Assembly (NCBI GenBank): GCA_015345905.1
Contig: JADDTR010000022.1
Span: 345,542-409,541, forward strand
Source: Aotearoamyces nothofagi
Lineage: Eukaryota; Ascomycota; Leotiomycetes; Leotiales; Tympanidaceae
Reading direction: 5' to 3'
Length of the DNA: 64,000 bases
The translations under genes were made by a program, and so were the position numbers. Below the pieces are notes generated by a model that was given only the letters and a program-made list of their open reading frames with translations, was not told the origin of the DNA and searched no databases. Numbering within the stretch: the first letter of the stretch is position 1; the number at the start of each line of letters is the position of its first letter. Positions 57,201-64,000 of this stretch are shown piece by piece.

Positions 57201-60200
57201 GAGACTTTTCCAAATGGTTGATAATGCGGCCCATACCGATTTGAAATCCTGGACTTCTTCAAGGATGGCTGAAAGAGCAGTATCTGGGCTAGCTGGCAGA
57301 TCAAGGGCTTCTTTTGCACGAGACACCATACTAGACTCTTCATGAAGTATTGTAATGCGTGTCTCAAAGGAGCTCAGCGTAGATGAGGCTTCTTCGGGAG
57401 CGATCGTACCTGATACAGGCTTATCATCATTCCATTGCGCAGTAATTTCAGTAATTTTATTAGCAACGACCCTATCTTCCGCGGTGATTTTCGCTCGGAG
57501 AGCATCCGTCTGGTCTTGCACGATCTTGCTCTTACGAGTTAAAATCTCATTAAGCGCGGCCCATTCGGAATTGATCTGCTCGACCGGAAGCCAGTCAGTA
57601 GGGAACTGATAACGCTGCCTGACGAGCGTTGTTTGACCCTGACGAAAGATCTCGACCTCAGGTCCCCATGCCTTGACTTTTCGCTTGCATGTCTGTACAA
57701 TTGTGATGAATTGTACGGCTTGTGCCGTTGATGTAGCTTCAAGTGACTGAACCTCGAGGTCACGTCTCGCTTTCTCTACTTCAGCGCAAACTTCGCGAAC
57801 ACGAGTACCAAGGCGTCCGGCAAATTTAGTGAGAATTTCATGCTGCCACTGGTCATATTTCGCATTCACCTTCGTTTGTACTTGATCATAGTCGATAGTA
57901 ATATGGCCGAATGAGCGGCTGACCTCGGTAGTGTCAAAAGTTGAGCGCGTCTTTCGAATCTCCTGAAGGAGTTGCAGCCATCTTGATAACTGATCGCCCA
58001 AAATCTCATAAACTTGATTCGATTGGAGATCCCAAAGAGATTGAAATTGCAGCCACTTGTCCACATATTGACTGATCTCGAGTAGCTTGCTCTCAATCGT
58101 CGTGTACACCTGAGAAAGGCTCTCGGCGCAATCTCGCGGGAGCTCAGTGAAACGAGGCTCGATTTCGCCGGAAGTTGCAATACTCATCTGATAGCGCGAT
58201 GCTTTGATTTTTCGTAGGTTGCACACGACACCAAGCCATTCATGGAGATCCGTAAACCAGCTGGCACGTGCATATTCTAACGGCGGGTCAAGATAGATGA
58301 CTTGATTGCGCATAGATATCTCATGGACCAGGCGGCGCATGACTGGTTTGAATTTAGTTTGGCTATCAAGTAGGTCACTCTGATGCTTCCGTCGGCTGTC
58401 GTCGTTAACGCCCTCGGAGTTCTCATTCTCGAAAGCGTCAACCCATGCTTGGATTGCCTCCCGAAGGCGCGCGAGTAAGGTGGCTCCGATCCGCTGGTTC
58501 ATATTTTGCACCCAATGGTCCAAGTTGACATAATTCTCAAGATTAAGTTGGTCGACCGCCATTTGTATCGTCTCAAGTTTCTCTTGAAAGGAGACAGCAT
58601 TGTATGAACATGAATCCAGTTCAGTGAGGGCTTTTTGAACGGTTCCATTGATGGATGCCAAAGCTATAGTCTTGCTCTGGAGGAGGGATACAGCTGCTGC
58701 GAACTCACGCACGAATTGAACATGTTTGCTCTCGCTTCGATTCCCGGGCGCATGATCCAAGGAGCCACTAGTCAGATATGAGGTCTGCTTGATGTGTATA
58801 TCATACGAATGGACAAATGACTCCCACTTCAGTGGCACACCCTTAGCTATAAGAGCGTGTACATCGTTTTGATAGCCACTCAGTAATACTGAGACTTCCG
58901 ACATCTCTGATATCTGGCGAGTAGTTTGAGCAAACGTACGGACACTCTCCATCAAGCTGACAGCATAAGGATATACTCGCTTGGCCTCTTTCGAAACATT
59001 GTTGATGGAATGTGGGACTTGATAATTCAACCATAAAAGGTTGCGGGTCTCCTTGAAGAGTGCAATGACCTGAGGATCGAAGTTTACAACAAGTTCAAGG
59101 GCATATCCCGCGGCTCGGTTTTTGTTGATGGTAAATAAGAGACCTGATATTGAGATCTGGCGTTTCTTCACGTCGTGTAGCCAAGCCTCAAAAATAGGTT
59201 GCGTATCAAGTTTCTTACGGAACATATTACTCTCACTCTGCAACTTTTGCCCTTCTGCATGTAATGCCCAATCATGGCCAAGGACATCTTCAACCTTCTT
59301 CATGTAGCCATCGAGTTGTCTTTCGATCTGACGAGCCCAAATAATAGCTCCTGAGACGGGTGGAAGATCTCGAAGTTGGGCCATGGCATGAGCTTCAGAA
59401 TGCCCATATTGCTGTTTGAAGCGCTCGTGCAAAGATGTGATATCATGTTTTACATTGTCGATGAGCTGGGTCTGGTACTCGGTGATAGCTCCGCGGATTT
59501 TTGGTCGCACGAACAAAGCGTTGAACTTTGAAAAGACTCGGAACATCTCGTTTGCGGTCTTGGCAGTGGCCAATCGGTCTCGTAGACGTGCAATAATTGA
59601 ATTTTCGACACGTGCTGTGCGATCATTGTATGCCATCTCTGCTTGCACCCAGATCTGCGTCCCTTCAGGAGAAGTGTCAAGTAGATCAACATTTTTCAAG
59701 GCCACATAGGCTTGCTGGACTTCTTCCACGGCATCAACATCACCCATCTCTTCGATAAGAATTACACCGTTGATCGCCGATCCATCTGAAGCTCCACTCA
59801 TAACACTTTTGGGGCCAAGGACGTTGACAATCGTTCTTTGAAGTTGTTCGTGGTTATCGCGGAAGGTGTTAACATACTTCAGGCGCTGTTGGAGTTCGGC
59901 ATGCTTTGGAGAGATCTTGATAGGTATGAACTTCTCGTTGCGTCGTCGTGTGACTTCACGTGCAACGTTCGTAAACTCTTTGACGTTTTCATCCCAAGTT
60001 CTCCAGATTCCCTCCGCCGTAGACATTAGACTCTTAAAATCCTTGTACTCAAGGTGCATCAATGAACGCCCGTGCAGCAGCGAATGGAGTTGTGTGTCCA
60101 GATCAGCTGATATAGCTTCAACAAGTGGTAACGCCCTCTTGATAGGATACGGGCAAATCCGAAGCTTTTTATTGAGATGAGTGAAAATCAGGCCAATGGC

Positions 60201-61396
60201 ATCCTGGATCTTCTGCAACGAGGTTGCAGACAGTAGCTCATCCAGGGGGAAATCTCGCATTAGCTGATTGTACTTCTGGACCTTATCGGTGGCTTCTTTC
60301 AGCCCGGTATCAGCGGAGAAGCTAACAGTGGCTTGAAACCTCTTTGCATGTCGAAGAATCTCGAGCGTAAGCTGGACACCATCGCTACGCAATTGAGCCT
60401 CGATACCTTCAAGTGCAGACTCCATAGATAGCCAGAAATTAATTTCTTGCGTTGCTGTCCCACTAGTAGCATCTCTCGACATCTTTGTAATTGCTTGTAT
60501 TGACTTGATCCATCCATTAACGGTTGCTTGGAGGTTGTTCAAGAAGGTGCTGTCCTGTAACAGTGCGTTTGGAATGTAGTCAATAGTAGGCTTTGTGTTC
60601 CGAGCCGCTGCTTCATCGACTGCATTCTGTACAAGGGGGTGTAGTGGAAGGGAAAGCTCAGGGATTTCAATGTTTTGCTGAAGGTGGAGTAGACTCAATT
60701 CCAGATCAGCAAATTTTTTCTTCGTAACTGGTATGCCTGTCTTTGCTTCAACATCTGTTCTTCCTCGATTGCCATTGGTAGTTTGTTGTGTCTTGGTATA
60801 TGCGTCGAAATAGGGCGCCAGCGCTAAATGTACAACAGAATGGAGGATCTCAGCCGGTGAGACAGACCCTCCTGGCCCGCCCGCTGTGTTGCTTAGAGAG
60901 GCGACTCCAGGAAGATTTATGATGTTTATTTGTGACGTAATTGGTATCGCGGGGTCTATAGGCTGTGGTCTCTTTAAAAGAGCTATCGAGGCTACCGTTG
61001 TGGGAGCGAAGGAGATGTCGTTTGCAACGGTGTAAACATAGGAGACTTGGACTTTGGTCAGTGTAGGTTCTACCACAATTTTGCATTTTCACACATACTA
61101 GAAGTGTCTATAGTTCCTTCTATCTCTGCCTCTGCTTCTGAAGCCACATCTTTCTGAACATAGAGTGCTACTTGTGATTCCGTAGCAAAGCGAGTACATC
61201 GCTGGACGGTGTCTGAGTATCTGGCTTTCGAGAGCAGGCTCCCAACATTTTCTAGTTCTTTTCGTGTTGCACCCAGTGTAATTTCGAGGACTGCTGTAAG
61301 ATGTTCGACCACCAAGATGGGATCTATGGTAAGGAACCCATTGGATGCGACGCCATTTGTCGATGGGCTTGCTGGAGAAGTAGCCAAGCTCTCCAT
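48215..61396 (-). CDS. DYN1: Cytoplasmic dynein heavy chain
   Basis: Three exons, 61396-61099, 61051-48750 and 48694-48215; 4359 aa, full length. The N-terminal tail mediates dimerisation. The motor ring has four P-loops: AAA1 [10 protein letters not shown] (about residue 1940), AAA2 [11 protein letters not shown] (about 2233), AAA3 [11 protein letters not shown] (about 2600) and AAA4 [11 protein letters not shown] (about 2940). Between AAA4 and AAA5 lie the coiled-coil stalk and microtubule-binding domain (about 3300-3400; [20 protein letters not shown]). The C-terminal domain contains [16 protein letters not shown] and ends EAAEAA. It is the minus-end motor for nuclear migration and endosome transport in hyphae. 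The middle exon of 12,302 bp has no intron. Confidence 0.97.
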
Positions 61397-62110
61397 CTTA
61401 GGAGTCGTAGAGTGACGAGATAAATCTCATCGCTAAAGTTATGCCGTATAGGTCGGGAAAGTCCACTAAATTCCCACGGGTGATGGCATGCGCTGAGTTG
61501 TATTGTTGCTTGAGTTATGCCAAAGGGGGAACTGTTGATTTTACTTTATCTCGTCGACTGAATGTCACCCATGGGTTACGCGAACGCGATTTAGCTTTAA
61601 CCCCTGTTAAAGTCCCCACTAGCGAGAGCCAGGAGAACGTGCCTACCGGCCTTATAGTACAGTACAACAGAGCGCATTTAGTAAAGTTCGAAATATGTCG
61701 CTGAAATCTTTCCAAGTTATTGTTAAGAAGGGAAGTAATTTCAAGATATACTCAGCACATTTTCCATTCCTGCCTAGTTAAGAGGATGATTTCAGTGTCT
61801 CATCAAAGCATCAGTCGTTGAAAATTGTCTCTCATTCCTAATTTATATAGAGCGGTGAAACGCCCTTATTTTGATACAAGCATGACCACGATTCGGTTCC
61901 ACCGAATGGCGTTACCGAGTCGAAAGAGTAAGAGTCTTAGTAAAACAGGTCGAGAAATACGCCAGGTAATGTTGATATACAGAGATTGCATGTAACGTTT
62001 TCTTGCACTGCTGACAAAGCCTCCAATATTGTGTGTAAAGTAGTTACAGCGGTGGTATGTCTGTATGTGTTATGCGAAAGACCGGATGGTTGGAGCGGTA
62101 TGTAGGGTGT
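61397..62110. other. Intergenic: dynein promoter and TOM20 3' flank
   Basis: About 715 bp. A perfect 7-bp inverted repeat with a 3-nt loop (ATTCGGT TCC ACCGAAT, about 61893-61909) is the only structure I see. ORFs here are unsupported. Confidence 0.4.
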
Positions 62111-62975
62111 CTAGTCCAACCCGACATGTGGCAATCCGCTGTCTGAGCCCGGCCCAGCGCCGAATGAACCGACATGAAGGCTTGGGTCAGAAGCAATCAT
62201 TTCTGCGAGGATATCAAGGACAGGCTACAGAGATAAGTGGTTAGCCTTGTCATAGTAGACAAGCTCATTTGGGTGAGCATACCTTCGGGACTGTCTTATC
62301 ATAGATTGAAATGAGGTCTGACGGTTGAGGATAAACCTTGAGTGCTTTGTAGAAGCATAACGCTGCTTCAACATTGTCGGTTCCTATATTAGGTCTATCA
62401 GCAAGTCCTCCAAAAAGGTCTCAGCGATCCGGATCGAAGATGACGCCTAGCAGGACGGCATCAAGAGGTAAAGATATATGAAACGTAGCATTGCATAAGG
62501 AGTGACAAAACTGCTAATTCACAATCCCGAGTACAAGGGAGGCTCGTGGATTGACGAAAGTTGACCCGGTGGTACCGGGTGCCAGAACAAAGGGCTTGAA
62601 TTGACATACCCTCTTGACTGAGTTGTTCTCCTCGGGCAACCTCATTCATGAAGTATGCCTCCTTCTCCTCAACATCAGTTGGAAACCCTTCTTCTTTCGC
62701 TTCTTGGACAGCTGCCTTCAGAGCTTCCCTTTGTTTGCTTGTATGTGCTTCAGCCTCCTCTTTCGCCGCTCTTGCCTGTCTCCGCGATTCGCGCTTCAAT
62801 TGCTTCCGGAAATTTGGGTCTGTTCTTCGCCGATGATCAAAATATACAGCATATGCTATTCGAAAGACTTATCAGTGGTGCCTCCAAAATGTTCGAGAGT
62901 ATTAGGGGACGTACCAACCAGACCCGTTGCGATTGTACCCACCGTGGCGGCGACAATAGTGGAAGTTTGCACCAT
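62111..62975 (-). CDS. TOM20: Mitochondrial import receptor TOM20
   Basis: Exons 62975-62915, 62855-62610, 62383-62283 and 62224-62111; 173 aa. An N-terminal membrane anchor ([20 protein letters not shown]) is followed by the basic [19 protein letters not shown], a charged helix, [20 protein letters not shown], and the TPR-like [19 protein letters not shown], which forms the presequence-binding groove. The C-terminus is Gly-rich ([19 protein letters not shown]). It recognises presequences at the outer membrane. All four exons join in phase; the 226-nt intron 2 is longer than usual here. Confidence 0.95.
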
Positions 62976-63352
62976 CCTCAATTATTCTATTCGGTAATTT
63001 GAGATATTTGGATTAGAACGAGTATGGCAGCTAAGTTTCGAGGTCGTCGTGGCACCTATTGATAAATAATTCATAAGAACAATGATCGATGATCCCAAGG
63101 CACGAGAACAATTTCCCGCGAACCTTACATTCAAGGCAAGGAGCTACGCAAGACAAAATAAAGGACAAGGGGTAAGCTCTTTAAGCGTGGAACACGTTCA
63201 GTAAAGGCCGCCGTACAGGAGGTGCTTTTAGTAGCTAGCACACTTTGTTCTAAGCTCCGGGTATATTCCATAGTCACGATTGGAATACAACACCCAAACA
63301 ACTCGTTCGGCATTTACTGTTCTCAGCCTGACCATCAGAAGCATTCATAAAT
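62976..63352. promoter_or_regulatory. Divergent promoter between TOM20 and EXO84
   Basis: 377 bp separating the two start codons. No clear TATA; no repeat or ORF of note. Confidence 0.45.
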
Positions 63353-64000
63353 ATGTCTGAGGAGAGGAGCAAGGGAATTTCCCTACGGACGAAACGGAAA
63401 GGACGTCCTCCAATAAGTGCGCCGAAACAAATATCAGGACCAATTCAGCAGACCGGCGACGTCCCCCGCAGTATAAGTGCAAAGGCAACCTCAGATATAC
63501 CGCAGCAACGGCCAGTAGCTGGTGGGAAGGTTAGTTATTTAAATCCCGAATTATTGTCCATCGTCATCATGTTTAGAAATTAATATATTCTTCCTCCAGA
63601 CTTCAGATCTCGTCAAGCGTCGATATTCGACTCGGTTTACAAACCTACCTTCGGATTTCGACGCGACTGCTATTCCAGTACCATCTGTGCCATCACTTCC
63701 AGGACAGTATGCTACAACAGGAATTCAAGGTCAAGGGAAATCGTCTGCAAGAGGGCCAGGATTGGCAGTCGATATCAACGCTCTTCGAGACCCCAGCCTA
63801 CGGCCAGAGCAATGTTAGTTTCTGGTTTCTTTAGGCAATTTGCGTGGCATCTTTACCTACTCTAAACTCTTTTCAATTATAGGATAAGTGCTTACTACTA
63901 TGAACAGATGTTGCTAGTATTCTAAGTGATGCCTCAGAGCAGGATATTATTGAGTACCAGCAGAACTTAAAAAAGATGCGCAATCGAACATCGACTGATT
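63353..64000 (+). CDS. EXO84: Exocyst subunit EXO84, 5' part (runs off the window)
   Basis: Exons 63353-63529, 63600-63813 and from 63908 to the window end. The start MSEERSKGISLRTKRKGRPP and SAPKQISGPI, then TSDLVKRRYSTRFTNLPSDF, VDINALRDPSLRPEQYVASI and LSDASEQDIIEYQQNLKKMR match fungal EXO84 N-termini, where the last part begins the Vps51/EXO84 coiled-coil region. The exocyst tethers secretory vesicles at growth sites such as the hyphal tip. Phases agree through both introns; the rest of the gene lies outside. Confidence 0.9.

Noticed and set aside
1-64000. Retroelement, viral or capsid-bearing element
   Set aside because: No reverse transcriptase, integrase, capsid or long terminal repeat pattern was seen anywhere in the window.

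Overview
The window is nuclear DNA of a filamentous ascomycete (Pezizomycotina; a Leotiomycetes-like fungus is my best guess, not proven). The evidence is gene structure: short GT-AG introns, mostly 45-110 nt, often with CTAAC/CTGAC branch sites. The gene set also fits: a cytoplasmic dynein heavy chain needed for hyphal nuclear migration, an AA9 polysaccharide monooxygenase with chitin-binding modules, a siderophore acyltransferase, an EMRE-independent-type fungal MCU, a heme-thiolate peroxidase and a divergent histone H4 variant. Exon joins were worked out by hand; each multi-exon model closes in frame unless stated. No tRNA, rRNA, CRISPR array, retroelement or viral element was recognised.

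Layout. 0-8 kb (accessory): heme-thiolate peroxidase (-), a weak small gene (-), an MFS sugar permease (-) with a duplicated promoter segment, and an uncharacterised four-exon gene (-). 8-9.9 kb: no gene I can support. 9.9-21.9 kb: SidF-like siderophore acyltransferase (+) with a perfect SreA-type GATA site just upstream, MCU (+), an unknown disordered protein (-), then TFIIH subunit TFB1 (-) and 2-oxoglutarate dehydrogenase E1 (+) sharing a divergent promoter. 23-28.8 kb: a septation-related coiled-coil protein (-) and an F-box/LRR protein (-). 28.9-32.4 kb: a gene-poor, GC-rich block packed with unrelated short tandem repeats. 32.5-39.5 kb: AA9 LPMO with three CBM18 (+), HSP10 (-) and a HAL4/SAT4-type kinase (-). 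41.3-47.5 kb: mitochondrial uL11 (-), SVF1 (+), histone H4 variant (+) and a membrane GNAT (-) with an overlapping upstream ORF. 48.2-61.4 kb: dynein heavy chain (-), with one exon of 12.3 kb. 62.1-64 kb: TOM20 (-) and the 5' part of EXO84 (+).

Together most genes are housekeeping: mitochondria (MCU, KGD1, HSP10, uL11m, TOM20), transcription and repair (TFB1), secretion and transport (EXO84, dynein) and signalling (HAL4-like). The left 12 kb and the LPMO locus carry lifestyle genes. There is no obvious biosynthetic cluster. The least conventional items are the H4 variant with long tails, the overlapping ORF at the GNAT start, and the tandem-repeat block.
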